Of a stretch of DNA of 64,000 nt, positions 8,194 through 17,468 are shown piece by piece; the stretch's first letter is position 1; each line of letters begins with the position of its first letter. Both the position numbers and the translations under genes were made by a program. Origin of the DNA: Tepidiforma thermophila (lineage in GTDB: Bacteria > Chloroflexota > Dehalococcoidia > Tepidiformales > Tepidiformaceae). The DNA lies in NCBI RefSeq assembly GCF_002563855.1, contig NZ_PDJQ01000001.1, positions 124,001 to 188,000 on the forward strand, given 5' to 3'. The notes below the pieces were generated by a model. That model did not search any database and was not told the DNA's origin. It saw only the letters and a program-made list of their open reading frames with translations.

Positions 8194-9072
8194 ATGGCTG
8201 CATGGGCCGATGACGTGTACGTCGGGAAGTACCTCGGGCGGCACGAGTACGTCGCCGATGCGGAGATGATCGCGCGGTACATCGAAGCGACGCGGGATGC
8301 GAACCCGTGGTACACGGGGCCGTCGCCGCTGGGCGGGCCGGTGGCTCCGGCACTGCTGCTGCACAGCGAGCAGTACGCCTTCCGGCTGCGCGACTGGTAC
8401 CTGCCGAACCTGTACGGGAACCTGCACATCCGGCAGGAGTGGGAGCTGTTCCGGGCGGTGCCGGTGGGCACGCGGCTGTGGACGCACGGGATGGTGGTGG
8501 ACCGGTACGTCCGCAAGGACCGGGATGTGGTGGTGCTGGAGTTTTGCGTGTTCAACGGGGAGGACGTGATGGTGGCGCGGGGCCGGTGCCACCAGTCGTT
8601 CCTGCTGGACGTTCCGGAGGGGCGGGAGGTGGTCGGGCGGGACCAGGGCGCCCGGCGGAGTGCGCGCCGGGAGGAGCCTGCCGACGAGCCGCTGGAGGTG
8701 CTGGAGCCGGTGCGGAAGGTGGCCGACCTCGAGCTGTGCATGGCGTTCAGCGGGCCGAAGCGGAATTATCACAACGACCCGGAGGAGGCGCGCAAGCTTG
8801 GGTTCCCGGATGTGGTGGTGCAGGGCACGCTGAGCACGGTGTTCATTTCGGAGATGCTGACGAACCGGTTCGGGCTGGGGTGGCTGGCGGGCGGGCGGAT
8901 GTCGCTGAACCTGGTGAACGTCCTCTGGGGCGGGGAGGCGGTGACGGCGCGGGGCGTCATCCGGGCAGTCACGCCGGAGGGCCGGCGGCGCCGGGCCCAC
9001 CTCGACGTCTGGACGGAGAAGGACGACGGGACGAAGACGATCGCCGGGACGGCGAGTGCGCTGCTCGCCTGA
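8194..9072 (+). CDS. MaoC-like double hot-dog dehydratase
   Basis: The 292-residue protein has two hot-dog halves. The N-terminal half resembles FAS1-type dehydratase domains (YIEATRDANPWYTG). The C-terminal half carries the hydratase-2 style motif: YHNDPEEARKLGFPDVVVQG, where Asp in NDP and the usual His position (here Tyr-His-Asn) surround the active site. Members hydrate or dehydrate enoyl-CoA or enoyl-ACP in fatty-acid or degradation pathways. GGAGG at 8182-8186 supports the ATG. A TAGAAT at 8161-8166 is a likely -10. The substrate is not deducible, and neighbours give no pathway. Confidence 0.75.
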   Translation: MAAWADDVYVGKYLGRHEYVADAEMIARYIEATRDANPWYTGPSPLGGPVAPALLLHSEQYAFRLRDWYLPNLYGNLHIRQEWELFRAVPVGTRLWTHGMVVDRYVRKDRDVVVLEFCVFNGEDVMVARGRCHQSFLLDVPEGREVVGRDQGARRSARREEPADEPLEVLEPVRKVADLELCMAFSGPKRNYHNDPEEARKLGFPDVVVQGTLSTVFISEMLTNRFGLGWLAGGRMSLNLVNVLWGGEAVTARGVIRAVTPEGRRRRAHLDVWTEKDDGTKTIAGTASALLA

Positions 9073-9150
9073 TTGGCCGGGGCCTGGGCGGGACCCGGGT
9101 GAGGGGTCCGGGGGTTGATCGCCGGCCGGGGGATCGTGCCTACTGGAACA

Positions 9151-10620
9151 ATGACTGCCCGTGCCCAGCTGATCCTTGCGAACCGTGCATTTCTCGACCA
9201 CGAGGCGCCGCGGTGGGCCGATTCGCCTTCGACGGCCTCGAGCGGGGGGCTGCTGGCGGCCGTGCGGCCGGTTATCGCGCCCTGGGACGGGCGGACGGGG
9301 ACGACCTGGATCGGGGTGGGGATGGGCCGGTTCGACCGGGAGTGGGTCGACGAGCGGGGGTACGAGATTCTCGAGACGCCGCGGGGGCCGCTGCGGCACC
9401 GGAGGTTGTTCTTCGGTTCTGCGACGTGGCAGGGGCACTACGGCGAGGTTGCGAACAGCTTTACGTGGCCGCTCTTCCACCTGGTGCGGGTGGACCTCCC
9501 GAAGGCGACGCCGTACTACCCGGAGCCGCACCCGCCGTCGGAGGCGGGGTGGCAGTCGTTCGTGGTGGTGAACCAGGCGTTTGCGGCGGCGGCGTGCGAG
9601 GAGGACGGCGCACAGAGCTGCTGGGTGCAGGACTACCAGCTGGCGCTGGTGCCGGCGATGCTGCGGGAACGCGGCTACCGGGGGCCGATCGGGTTCTTCC
9701 TGCACATCCCGTTCCCGTCGATGGCGGTGATTCGGCCGTACCTGGCCGGGGAGGCGCGGGAACGGCTCAGGGCGATCGTGAGCGGCATCCTGGGGGCGGA
9801 CCTGGCGGGATTTCAAACGCGGGATGATGTGGCGCGATTCATCGATGCTGCGGGCGAGCTGTGCGGGGCGCGGCCGGCACCGGGCGGGGTGGAGGTCGAG
9901 GGGCGGCTGGTACGGCTGGGGGCGTACCCGGTGGGGATCGACCCGCAGGAGGTGTTGGATGCGGCGCGGCGGGCGCGGCCGGTGACACGGGTGCGGCTGG
10001 CGCGGGAGCTGGGGCTGCCGGTCGTAGTGGGGCTCGAACGGGGCGATTTCACGAAGGGGATCCCGGAGCGGCTGCGGGCGATTGCCGAGGCGTACCGGCG
10101 AGGGCACCGGTTCGCGTACATCGGGATTGCGTCGCCGACGCGCGAAGGGGTGGAGGTGTACGGCACACTGGAGGCGGCGATCGAGCGGGAGGCTGCGCGG
10201 GCGCGGGAGGCCGCTTACTGGGTGGGATGCCCGTTCACGCAGGTGCGGGCGAGCGTCGGCTGGGACGACGTGGTGGCGCTCCAGCGAGACGCTGACGTGG
10301 TGTTCACGTCGTCGCTGGCGGACGGGATGAACCTGGTACCGCTGCAGGCGGCGATTGCGCAGTCGCTGCGGCCGGCGGAGGAGCGGGCGGTGGTGCTGGC
10401 GGGGGTCGATGCCGGTGTTGCAAAGGTGTACGGCGGCGACGGACGTGAGGGGCTGCGGGCTGTGGACCCGCTGGACCAGGCGTCGCTGCTGGAGGGGCTG
10501 GTGGAGGGGCTGGCGGGGCGGCCGGCGCGGGTGAGCGATGCTTTTATTGCGAAGGTTCGGGAGCATGACGCGAAATCGTGGGGCGAGCGGTTCCTCGCGG
10601 ACCTGGAGGGGAGATGCTGA
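9151..10620 (+). CDS. otsA: trehalose-6-phosphate synthase (GT20)
   Basis: The enzyme joins UDP- or another NDP-glucose to glucose-6-phosphate, the first step of trehalose synthesis. GT20 landmarks are present in the 489 residues: an N-terminal NR and GGLLAAVRP loop, WVQDYQLALVPAMLR followed by GFFLHIPFPS, the phosphate-binding ERGDFTKGIPERL, and TSSLADGMNLVP near the C-terminus. In the ERGDFTKG motif the family's usual R-x-D-x-x-K-G is kept. The ATG at 9151 starts just before the first conserved strand; a TTG 36 bases upstream is possible. The stop overlaps the otsB start by seven bases, so translation is coupled. Confidence 0.93.
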   Translation: MTARAQLILANRAFLDHEAPRWADSPSTASSGGLLAAVRPVIAPWDGRTGTTWIGVGMGRFDREWVDERGYEILETPRGPLRHRRLFFGSATWQGHYGEVANSFTWPLFHLVRVDLPKATPYYPEPHPPSEAGWQSFVVVNQAFAAAACEEDGAQSCWVQDYQLALVPAMLRERGYRGPIGFFLHIPFPSMAVIRPYLAGEARERLRAIVSGILGADLAGFQTRDDVARFIDAAGELCGARPAPGGVEVEGRLVRLGAYPVGIDPQEVLDAARRARPVTRVRLARELGLPVVVGLERGDFTKGIPERLRAIAEAYRRGHRFAYIGIASPTREGVEVYGTLEAAIEREAARAREAAYWVGCPFTQVRASVGWDDVVALQRDADVVFTSSLADGMNLVPLQAAIAQSLRPAEERAVVLAGVDAGVAKVYGGDGREGLRAVDPLDQASLLEGLVEGLAGRPARVSDAFIAKVREHDAKSWGERFLADLEGRC

Positions 10621-11402
10621 CGATCGAGGCGATCGAACGGATTAAGGCGCTGGCGGCGGCCCGGGGGCCGCTGCTGGTGGCGTCGGACCTGGACGGGACG
10701 CTGGCGCCGATCGTGGCGAACGCATCGGAAGCGCGGGTGCCGCCGGGGACGCTGGCGGTGCTCGACCGGGTTGCGCAGAAGGCGAAGGTGGCCGTCATCA
10801 CGGGGCGGGACCTGAACACGGCGCGGCGGATGGTGCCGGTGGAGGGCGTGGACGTGGTGGGAAGTCACGGGCTGGAGGCGTCGTTTGATGACCCGCTCAT
10901 CCCCGGGGTGGACCGGGTGGCGCTGAGCGCGGCGCTGGAGCAGGTGGAGCAGCAGGTGATCACGGCGGTGCCGAGCTCGTTCCTGCACATCGAGCGGAAG
11001 GCGGTTTCGACGGCGTTCCACTTCCGGAAGGCTCCGGACCTCGAGGGTCCGCTGCGGCGCGCGCTGGCGACGCTGCCCGATGGGCTCCGGCTGCGCGAGG
11101 GGAAGATGGTGCTGGAGGTTCTGCCGAACGCGGACGCGGGGAAGGGGGTGGCGCTGACGGCGCTCATCCGGCGGTACCGGGCGAAGTCGATGCTGGTGCT
11201 GGGGGACGATGCGACGGACGTGGCGATGTTCGAGGCTGCGCTCGAGGCGTCGCGCAAGGATGGGCTGCATGTGCTGCTGGTTGGGGTTGCGGGCGGAAAG
11301 GAGACGCCGCCGCGGATCGTGGAGCTGGCGGACCTGGTGGTGAACTCGCCGGCCGAGGCGCTGGAGGTGCTGGAGACGCTGGCCCGGGCGCTGGGCGTCT
11401 AG
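10614..11402 (+). CDS. otsB: trehalose-6-phosphate phosphatase
   Basis: The 262-residue HAD-superfamily phosphatase removes the phosphate made by OtsA. The nucleophile motif is SDLDGTLAPI with Asp25 and the acid/base Asp27; motif II is in VAVITGRD, and the C-terminal motif IV is VLGDDATD. The cap region (HGLEASF onwards) matches the OtsB type. The ATG lies inside the end of otsA with GGAGGGG just upstream. Confidence 0.93.
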   Translation: MLTIEAIERIKALAAARGPLLVASDLDGTLAPIVANASEARVPPGTLAVLDRVAQKAKVAVITGRDLNTARRMVPVEGVDVVGSHGLEASFDDPLIPGVDRVALSAALEQVEQQVITAVPSSFLHIERKAVSTAFHFRKAPDLEGPLRRALATLPDGLRLREGKMVLEVLPNADAGKGVALTALIRRYRAKSMLVLGDDATDVAMFEAALEASRKDGLHVLLVGVAGGKETPPRIVELADLVVNSPAEALEVLETLARALGV

Positions 11403-11413
11403 GGGAAAACAAG

Positions 11414-11439
11414 CGGGGGAGGGCCGCGGCCCTCCCCCG
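11414..11439. terminator. bidirectional hairpin between otsB and the LLM gene
   Basis: CGGGGGAGGGC and GCCCTCCCCCG form an 11-bp perfect stem with a four-base loop between two convergent genes. No U-tract follows on either strand, which is the usual form of such hairpins in this window. Confidence 0.7.
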
Positions 11440-11468
11440 TGGTGTGGGGGCGGAACCTCCGGGGAATT

Positions 11469-12488
11469 TCAGGCGACGAGCGTGCCGAGGATGCGCTCGA
11501 CCTCGTTCAGAGTGCCCTGGGGCATGGTGATGACGGGGAGATCGACGCCGAGCTGGCGGCGCTCTTCGATGCCGGCGGCGACAGTTTCGAGGTCGCCGTA
11601 GACGGCGGTTTCGTCGAGCATCCGGTCGCCCATGGCGGCCATGATTTCGGGGGTTGTGCCGAAGGGCATGGGTTTGCTGGTTTCGGCGGCCTTGCGCATA
11701 GCGGCGACCTCTTCGGCGAAGCCGTTGCGGGCGAGCATTTCGTGGTAGAAGTCGCCCATGTTGGTGACGTACCAGGAGATGGGGCCGGCGGCCTGGACCT
11801 TCGCCTTTTCGATGTCGGGGTTGATGACGACGGTGAGCTGGGCGACGCATTCGACGGCGTCGGCGGGGCGGCCGGCGGCCACGGCGGCGCGGCTGATGAA
11901 CTCTTTCGCCTCGCGGTACTTCGACTTCGGCCAGTAGATGGGCATCCAGCCGTCGGCGCAGGTGGCGAGGGACTCCATGCTCTTGGGGGAGATGGAGGCG
12001 ACGTAGATGGGGATGTGCTTTCGTGGCGGTTCGAAGAGGAGTTTGAAGCCGCGCTGGAGTTTGAAGATTTCGCCGTCGTAGAAGAGCTTCTCGCCGCTGA
12101 TGATCATGTTGATGATTTCGACGTACTCTTTCGTGCGGCGAATCGGTTTGGAGAATTTTTCGCCGTGCCAGTGTTCGATGACGCGGTTGCCGGAGGTGCC
12201 GAGGCCGATAATGACGCGGCCGCCGGAGAGTTCATCGAGGGTGGCGAAGGTCATGGCGAGGACGGCGGGGGAGCGGCCGTAGACGGGCGCGATGCCGGTG
12301 CCGAGCTTGATTTTGCTGGTGTTGAGAGCGATCTGGGTGAGGAGGGAGAACTGGTCTCGGCCCCAGGTCTCGGCCGTGAAGACGGCTTCGACGCCGACTT
12401 CTTCAGCGACCTTGATTTTCTCGATGGTCTGGCGGTTTTGTTCGGGGCTGCCGGTGAATCCGACACCGACGGCCAGGCGCCTTGGCAT
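11469..12488 (-). CDS. LLM-class F420- or flavin-dependent oxidoreductase
   Basis: The 339-residue protein is a luciferase-like TIM-barrel enzyme of the TIGR03557-like group. Typical features are the N-terminal GVGFTG strand, TAETWGRDQF, the conserved GTGIAPVYGRSPAVLAM segment and the GGRVIIGLGTSG loop that contacts the cofactor phosphate. Such proteins transfer hydride between F420H2 (or FMNH2) and a small substrate. The substrate is unknown. The gene is alone on its strand, with the trehalose genes converging on it. The ATG at 12488 begins directly with the first strand. Confidence 0.85.
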   Translation of the reverse strand: MPRRLAVGVGFTGSPEQNRQTIEKIKVAEEVGVEAVFTAETWGRDQFSLLTQIALNTSKIKLGTGIAPVYGRSPAVLAMTFATLDELSGGRVIIGLGTSGNRVIEHWHGEKFSKPIRRTKEYVEIINMIISGEKLFYDGEIFKLQRGFKLLFEPPRKHIPIYVASISPKSMESLATCADGWMPIYWPKSKYREAKEFISRAAVAAGRPADAVECVAQLTVVINPDIEKAKVQAAGPISWYVTNMGDFYHEMLARNGFAEEVAAMRKAAETSKPMPFGTTPEIMAAMGDRMLDETAVYGDLETVAAGIEERRQLGVDLPVITMPQGTLNEVERILGTLVA

Positions 12489-12591
12489 GGGAACCTCGCA
12501 GGTAGGGGGACGTGTCCGTTGCGAAAAAGGACCGACGGCCAGTATGGCAAACGGGCACGGGGGCAGCAATGCGCGGTAGGCTAGGTGGGCG

Positions 12592-13311
12592 ATGGCGCAC
12601 GTTCCGCGGCTGTACATCCGGGGGAAGCTGGAGCCGGGCCGGCTGCTGCTGGAGGGCGAGGCGGCGACCCGGCTGGGCGCCGTGCTGCGGGCGCAGCCGG
12701 GGGACGAAGTGCGGCTGTTCGCGGGCGAAGGGCGGGAGTGGCGGGCGGAGGTGCGGGAGACGGCGAGGGGCCGGGTGGCGGTTGAGGTGCTGGGCGTCGT
12801 GCGGCAGGAGCCGCCGCCGGAGCCGGTGGTGGAGGCGTGGCTGCCGATCATCCGGGCGCAGCGATTCGAGTGGGCGCTGGAGAAGTGCACGGAGGCGGGG
12901 GCCGACATCATCCGGCCGGTAGCGACGGCGTTCGGGCAGCGCGGCGAGGCGCCCTCGGACGGAAAGCGGGAGCGGTGGGAGCGGATCGCCGTCGAGGCGA
13001 GCGAGCAGTGCGGGCGGCTGTACGTGCCGGTCATCGAACCGGCTGCCGGGCTGGAGGCGCTGCTGGGAGTGTTCCGGGGTGTGCTGGTTGCGCTCGAGCG
13101 GGACGGGCTGCGGCCGGCGGAGCTGGCGCCGCTCCTGCCCGGGCGGGGGCGGCTGGCGGTGGTGTGCGGGCCTGAAGGCGGGTTTTCGCCGGGGGAGCTG
13201 GCGCTGCTGCGGGCGAAGGGGGCACTCTTCGCGCGGGCGGGCCCGTATGTGCTGCGGGCGGAGACGGCTGCCGTGGCCGGGGTGGTGCTGGTGCGTTCGC
13301 TGGCCTGCTGA
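12592..13311 (+). CDS. rsmE: 16S rRNA (uracil-1498-N3)-methyltransferase
   Basis: The 239-residue protein is a SPOUT-class methyltransferase. The N-terminal PUA-like part (RLYIRGKLEPGRLLLEG) is followed by the catalytic knot with SEQCGR, the VCGPEGGFSPGEL SAM-binding loop and the C-terminal LRAETAAVAGV. These match RsmE. A TAGGCT hexamer ends nine bases before the ATG and there is no Shine-Dalgarno, so a leaderless transcript is likely. Ribosome modification is its expected role. Confidence 0.93.
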   Translation: MAHVPRLYIRGKLEPGRLLLEGEAATRLGAVLRAQPGDEVRLFAGEGREWRAEVRETARGRVAVEVLGVVRQEPPPEPVVEAWLPIIRAQRFEWALEKCTEAGADIIRPVATAFGQRGEAPSDGKRERWERIAVEASEQCGRLYVPVIEPAAGLEALLGVFRGVLVALERDGLRPAELAPLLPGRGRLAVVCGPEGGFSPGELALLRAKGALFARAGPYVLRAETAAVAGVVLVRSLAC

Positions 13312-13343
13312 GGGTGGCGCGGCCGGGTGGTATCCTCGGGACG

Positions 13344-13739
13344 ATGGCGTGGACGAAGCCGGTTATGGGGATTGGGGCGACGGGGCTGGCGTTTGCCGCG
13401 GCGTTCGCGCTGCACGTGGTGGCGGGGGCGCTCGACTGGGCGTGGCTGTTCGGCATTGCGGTGGCGCTGATCTACCTGCTGGCGGCGGGCTTCCCGGCGA
13501 TCGCGCTCTGGGCGGGCGGGATGCGCTACCGGGAGAGCCGGGAGGCGCGGGTGACGTACACGCTGGGGACGATCATCGGGATGGGGCTGACGCTGGGGGC
13601 GCTGTGGGCGACGAACGACCGTTCGTTTGGGGTGTGGACGTTCGTGCTGACGCCGGTGCTGGTGGCGGTAGTGAGCGCGCTGCTGCTGACGCTGCGGGCG
13701 TGGCGCGAGGGCGAGTTCGCGCGGGCACAGGCGCGGTAG
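13344..13739 (+). CDS. small four-helix membrane protein
   Basis: The 131 residues hold four hydrophobic segments at about 8-28, 33-53, 74-92 and 99-120, with a short basic tail. No family is recognised. The start ATG follows TATCCT by seven bases with no Shine-Dalgarno, which fits a leaderless mRNA. It follows rsmE by 32 bases and faces the ABC permease gene tail to tail, nine bases away. Confidence 0.7.
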   Translation: MAWTKPVMGIGATGLAFAAAFALHVVAGALDWAWLFGIAVALIYLLAAGFPAIALWAGGMRYRESREARVTYTLGTIIGMGLTLGALWATNDRSFGVWTFVLTPVLVAVVSALLLTLRAWREGEFARAQAR

Positions 13740-13747
13740 CTGGGCTT

Positions 13748-14641
13748 CTACCGGCGGAGGCGGGGGTCCCAGATGTCGCGGAGGGAGTCGCCGAGGAGGT
13801 TGGCGCCGAGGACGACGAGGCTGATGGCGATGCCGGGGAAGACGACGACGTGCCAGTAGCCGGTCCGGGCGATGGAGAGGTTCTGGCCGCTCATGTCGCG
13901 GCCCCATGAGACGACGTCGGGCCCGAGGCCGAGGAAGGAGAGAGCGGATTCGGCGAGGATGGCGCCGCCGAGGGCGCCGCTCATGATGACGATGACGAGC
14001 GGGAGCACGTTGGGGACGACGTGGCGGATGAAGATGCGCCATTCGGAGCAGCCGATGGCGCGGGCGGCTTCGACGTAGGTTTGGCGGGCTTCGATGATGG
14101 TGGCGGAGCGGAGGACGCGGTTGCCGCCGAAGAGGGCGCCGATGGCGATGGCGGCGATGATGGCTTCGATGCCGGGGCCGAGTGCGGCGCGGAGCATGAA
14201 GTAGAGGACGAGGGAGGGGAAGGCGGCGAAGGCTTCGCCGGAGCGCTGGATGAGGTAATCGAGCCAGCGGCCGTAGTAGCCGCCGAGGATGCCAAGGAAA
14301 GCGCCGGAGGCGGCGCCGATGAAGATGGCGGCGGAGGAGATGATGAGCGAGACGCGGGCGCCGGCGATGACGCGGCTGAGCATATCCTGGCCGTTCTGGT
14401 TGAGGCCGAAGGGATGCTGCCAGGAGGGGCCTTCGAGGGGGCGGCCGACGCTCAGTGCGTCGGGGTTGTAAGGGGCGAGCTCAGGCCCGAAGAGGCCGGC
14501 CAGGACGAAGAGGAGGAGCACGAAGAAGCCGAAGACGCCGGCGGGGTGCTGCTTTGCCGTGCGGCCGAGGCGGCGGAGGGCGCCGGGGCGGCGGTAGACG
14601 GGGGAGAAATCGAGCGGGGCGGCAACGGTGGTGGCAGCCAT
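13748..14641 (-). CDS. ABC transporter permease, DppC/OppC type
   Basis: The 297-residue protein has an N-terminal cytoplasmic stretch, one helix (VFGFFVLLLFVLAGLF), a periplasmic domain, then five more helices. The EAA-type loop that contacts the ATPase is EAARAIGCSEWRIFIRHVVPN. The first helix, the conserved HPFGLNQNGQDMLSRVIAGARVSL and the ending IWDPRLRR are typical of DppC. It is the distal gene of a three-gene transporter operon, and its start codon overlaps the stop of the DppB-type gene by one base. No ATPase gene is nearby, so the ATPases must be encoded elsewhere. Confidence 0.9.
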   Translation of the reverse strand: MAATTVAAPLDFSPVYRRPGALRRLGRTAKQHPAGVFGFFVLLLFVLAGLFGPELAPYNPDALSVGRPLEGPSWQHPFGLNQNGQDMLSRVIAGARVSLIISSAAIFIGAASGAFLGILGGYYGRWLDYLIQRSGEAFAAFPSLVLYFMLRAALGPGIEAIIAAIAIGALFGGNRVLRSATIIEARQTYVEAARAIGCSEWRIFIRHVVPNVLPLVIVIMSGALGGAILAESALSFLGLGPDVVSWGRDMSGQNLSIARTGYWHVVVFPGIAISLVVLGANLLGDSLRDIWDPRLRR

Positions 14642-15591
14642 CAGGTGTACTTCACGCGGGGGTCGATGAGGGCGTAGGAGATATCGACGAGCAGATTCAT
14701 GACCATGACGACGAAGGCGGTGTAGAGGACGAGGGTCTGGATGACCGGGAAATCGCCGGTGACGGAGGAGACGAGGAAGAACTGGCCGAGGCCGTTGATG
14801 GAGAAGACCTGTTCGAGGATGAGGGAGCCGAAGAAGAGGGCGGTGATTTGGCTGCCGATGAGGGTGACGATGGGGATGAGGGCGTTGCGGAGGCCGTGGC
14901 GGAGGACGACAGCGCTGCCGCCCAGGCCCTTGGCGCGGGCGGTGCGCATGTAATCCTGGCGGAAGACTTCGAGGAGGGAGGAGCGGGTGAGGCGCATCAT
15001 GGCGGCGGCGCCGCCGATACCGAGGAGGATGGTGGGGGGCAGGTAGAGGCGGAGGTTTTCGAGGGGGTCGCGGGTGATGGGGATGTGGCCGCCGACGGGC
15101 GGGGAGTAGTTCCACCAGATGGAGGGGAGGACGATCAGAAGGATGAGGAGGAAGAAGTCGGGAATGGATTGACCGAAGACGGCGAGGAAGCGGAAGGCGT
15201 AGTCGACGGGGGAGTTCTGCTTGACGGCAGTGATGACGCCGAAGGTGACGCCGAAGAGGGTGGAGAAGAAGATGGAAAAGACGAGGATCTGGAAGTTGAC
15301 GGGGAAGCGGCGGACGATTTCGTCCCAGACGGGCTGGCGGGAGCGGAAGGTTTCGCCGAGGTCGCCGCGGGCGACCTGGCCGAGCCAGATGAAGAACTGC
15401 TGGACGGCGGGCTTATCGAGGCCGAGCTCGCGGCGGATCTCCTGCTCCTGCTCGAGGGTGGTGTTCTGGTTGACGTAGAGGGTGACCGGGTCGACGGCCC
15501 AGGGCATGCGGAGCGTGAAGAACGCCAGCACCGAGACAATCGCCATGATGAGCGGCACGTAGGCGAGCCGCCGCAGGATGTACTGGCGCAT
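14641..15591 (-). CDS. ABC transporter permease, DppB/OppB type
   Basis: The 316-residue protein starts with MRQYILRRLAYVPLIMAIVS, the standard first helix of DppB-type permeases, and has six transmembrane segments. The coupling loop is TARAKGLGGSAVVLRHGLRNA, followed by the conserved GLGQF and the final YALIDPRVKY. It forms the inner-membrane channel with the DppC-type partner. The gene begins nine bases after the substrate-binding protein gene. Confidence 0.92.
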   Translation of the reverse strand: MRQYILRRLAYVPLIMAIVSVLAFFTLRMPWAVDPVTLYVNQNTTLEQEQEIRRELGLDKPAVQQFFIWLGQVARGDLGETFRSRQPVWDEIVRRFPVNFQILVFSIFFSTLFGVTFGVITAVKQNSPVDYAFRFLAVFGQSIPDFFLLILLIVLPSIWWNYSPPVGGHIPITRDPLENLRLYLPPTILLGIGGAAAMMRLTRSSLLEVFRQDYMRTARAKGLGGSAVVLRHGLRNALIPIVTLIGSQITALFFGSLILEQVFSINGLGQFFLVSSVTGDFPVIQTLVLYTAFVVMVMNLLVDISYALIDPRVKYT

Positions 15592-15600
15592 GCCGCTCCT

Positions 15601-17298
15601 CTATTTGTCGATCCAGATTTTTCCGTTGAAGAGGCCGTAGCTGCCGCGGCCGACGACGCGGCCTTTGACGAAGTTCCAGGTTGCGCTGTTGGTGATGGCG
15701 ATGAAGGTGGGGATGAAGGGTGCGCCCCGTTCCCAGGCCTTGCGCTGGATGTCCTGGACGGCGGCCCTGCGCTGGGCATCGTCGAGGATGGTTTTCTGTT
15801 TTTTGACGAGCTCGTCCATTTCGTCGTTGCTGTAGCCGGCCCAGTTGGGGCGGCCGCCGATCTGCCTGGCGTAACCGCCGATGTAGGAGCTGGGGTCGTC
15901 GTAGGCGAGGCTGGCGTAGACCATGAAGCCGTCGTACTGGGAGCCGTAGAGGGACTGCTGGAGCCAGCGGCCGAGGTCTTCGCCGACGAGCTTGATTTTG
16001 AGGCCGAGGTTTTTCTCGAGCTGGGAGCGAATGATCTGGGCGAACTGCTGGTTGCGGTCGCCGGGGGTGATGTACTTGAGTTCGTACTCTTTGGCGGTAT
16101 CGAAGGCGGTGGCGGCGAGGAGCTTCTTTGCCTCTGCTGGGTCGTATTTGCCCCAGGTGGCCTTGAGGTCGGCCTCGGGGAGGGCTTCACCGAAGGCTGG
16201 CGGGACGGGGCCGCTGATTTTGCCTTCGCCGAAGTTCATGAGGTTGATGAGTTCCTGGCGGTCGATGGCCATGGAGATGGCCTGGATGACGCGGGGGTCG
16301 GCCCACTGGCCATCGCCGCGGGGGAGGACGGTCCAGACGGAGCGGGAGTCCTCGGAGTCGATGACGATTTTGTCGCCGTGCTTTTTGACGAGGTCTTCGC
16401 GCTCGAGCTTGTTGTTGAGCCCCACGGTGTGGATTTCTTCGGCGGAGAAGGCGGCGAGGGCGGCGGCCTGTTCCTGGATGAGGCGGTATTCCTGTGCGGC
16501 GAGGTAGGGTTCGCCGGGGATGCGCCACTTTTCGAAGCGCTTGAGCTTGAAGTTGGCGCCGTTTTCGTGGCTGACGAACTCGAAGCGGCCGCTGCCGATG
16601 AGGTCCTTATCCATGAAGGAGGGCTCTTCGGCGATCTCCTCAGGGAGGATGGAGGAGCCGATGGGGCTGCCGCCGTTGGTGGAAGAGAAGGTCCAGGCGT
16701 CGACCTGCTTCAGGGTGAATTTGACGGTGGCGTCGTCGATGGCGACGACGTTATCGAGGACCTGGGTCCACCAGGAGGAGTTGGAGATGCGGGTTTGCTG
16801 GCGGGCGGACATGTAGGAGGCGGCGACGTCCTGGGCTTTGACGCGGCGGCCGTTGATGGGCGGTTTGTTGTGGAAGTAGGCCTCGCCGATTTTGACGGTG
16901 AACTGGAGCGGGTCGGGCTGTTCGATGCTGGTGGCGAGGAAGTTTTCGCGGATGCCGGTATCGAGGGGGGTGTACCAGAGGTGGTCGAAGATGGTGAAGC
17001 CCCAGAGGAGGCCGCTATCGAGGCCGCCGTAGGGGCTAATGGTGGCGAAGATGGCGCCCTGGCGGAGCTTGTAGGTGCCGCCCTTTTTGACGACTTCGCC
17101 CGGGGTGGTGGGCGTGGGCTGGGTTGGGGTGCCGGGGCGGACGCCGGCGGGCGTCGGCGTCGGTTTGCCGGCGCCGGAATCGTCGTCGTCGCCGCAGCCG
17201 GCGAGCGCCCAGGCGGTGGCGCCGAGGCCGGCGGCGGCGGTGGTGCCGAGGAAGCTGCGGCGGCGGAGTTTCCTGGTCCAGTAGTTGTCGCGGTGCAT
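15601..17298 (-). CDS. Tat-exported lipoprotein, family 5 substrate-binding protein of the ABC transporter
   Basis: The 565-residue protein is the solute receptor of the transporter. The N-terminus has a twin-arginine motif (RRRSFLG, 12-18) and a lipobox ending at Cys35 (ALAGC), so it is probably exported folded and anchored by lipid. A Pro/Thr linker (about 45-65) precedes the SBP_bac_5 fold (KKGGTYKL, then LAYDDPSSYIGGY and a C-terminal half typical for oligopeptide or nickel receptors). The ligand may be peptide, sugar or another solute. It is the first gene of the operon, with its own promoter and an overlapping inverted repeat. Confidence 0.88.
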   Translation of the reverse strand: MHRDNYWTRKLRRRSFLGTTAAAGLGATAWALAGCGDDDDSGAGKPTPTPAGVRPGTPTQPTPTTPGEVVKKGGTYKLRQGAIFATISPYGGLDSGLLWGFTIFDHLWYTPLDTGIRENFLATSIEQPDPLQFTVKIGEAYFHNKPPINGRRVKAQDVAASYMSARQQTRISNSSWWTQVLDNVVAIDDATVKFTLKQVDAWTFSSTNGGSPIGSSILPEEIAEEPSFMDKDLIGSGRFEFVSHENGANFKLKRFEKWRIPGEPYLAAQEYRLIQEQAAALAAFSAEEIHTVGLNNKLEREDLVKKHGDKIVIDSEDSRSVWTVLPRGDGQWADPRVIQAISMAIDRQELINLMNFGEGKISGPVPPAFGEALPEADLKATWGKYDPAEAKKLLAATAFDTAKEYELKYITPGDRNQQFAQIIRSQLEKNLGLKIKLVGEDLGRWLQQSLYGSQYDGFMVYASLAYDDPSSYIGGYARQIGGRPNWAGYSNDEMDELVKKQKTILDDAQRRAAVQDIQRKAWERGAPFIPTFIAITNSATWNFVKGRVVGRGSYGLFNGKIWIDK

Positions 17299-17352
17299 GG
17301 TGTCCCTTCCCCCGTGCGTGGCGCCGGCTGCGTCGGCCGGCTTGATGCGTGC

Positions 17353-17381
17353 CTTGTACTGCCCTTCATAGGCGCCGTCAA
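17353..17381 (-). promoter_or_regulatory. promoter of the ABC transporter operon
   Basis: On the minus strand a -35 TTGACG (17376-17381) and a -10 TACAAG (17353-17358) are 17 bases apart, about 60 bases upstream of the receptor gene. The -35 lies inside the inverted repeat at 17368-17391. Confidence 0.6.
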
Positions 17382-17391
17382 TAGCGCCTAT
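17368..17391. promoter_or_regulatory. perfect inverted repeat over the transporter -35, likely operator
   Basis: ATAGGCGC and GCGCCTAT are perfect 8-base arms with an 8-base spacer. The arms flank the -35 hexamer of the operon. A repressor bound here would block transcription; the TetR-family gene 256 bases away is the obvious candidate. Confidence 0.6.
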
Positions 17392-17468
17392 TTGCCAACG
17401 GTACGTGTTTGGGGGTGAGCGGGATTGCCGTCCGCTCGCCCGCGAGGGTGGTTCGGGGTGTTCCGGGG

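Noticed and set aside
6583-10566. Minus-strand open frame of over 1300 codons
   Set aside because: It runs opposite to several firm genes (MaoC-like, otsA) and has shadow-frame composition.
14455-17418. Plus-strand open frame of about 990 codons, Gly/Glu/Asp/Val-rich
   Set aside because: It is the complement of the two ABC transporter genes dppB- and dppA-like, which have clear motifs.
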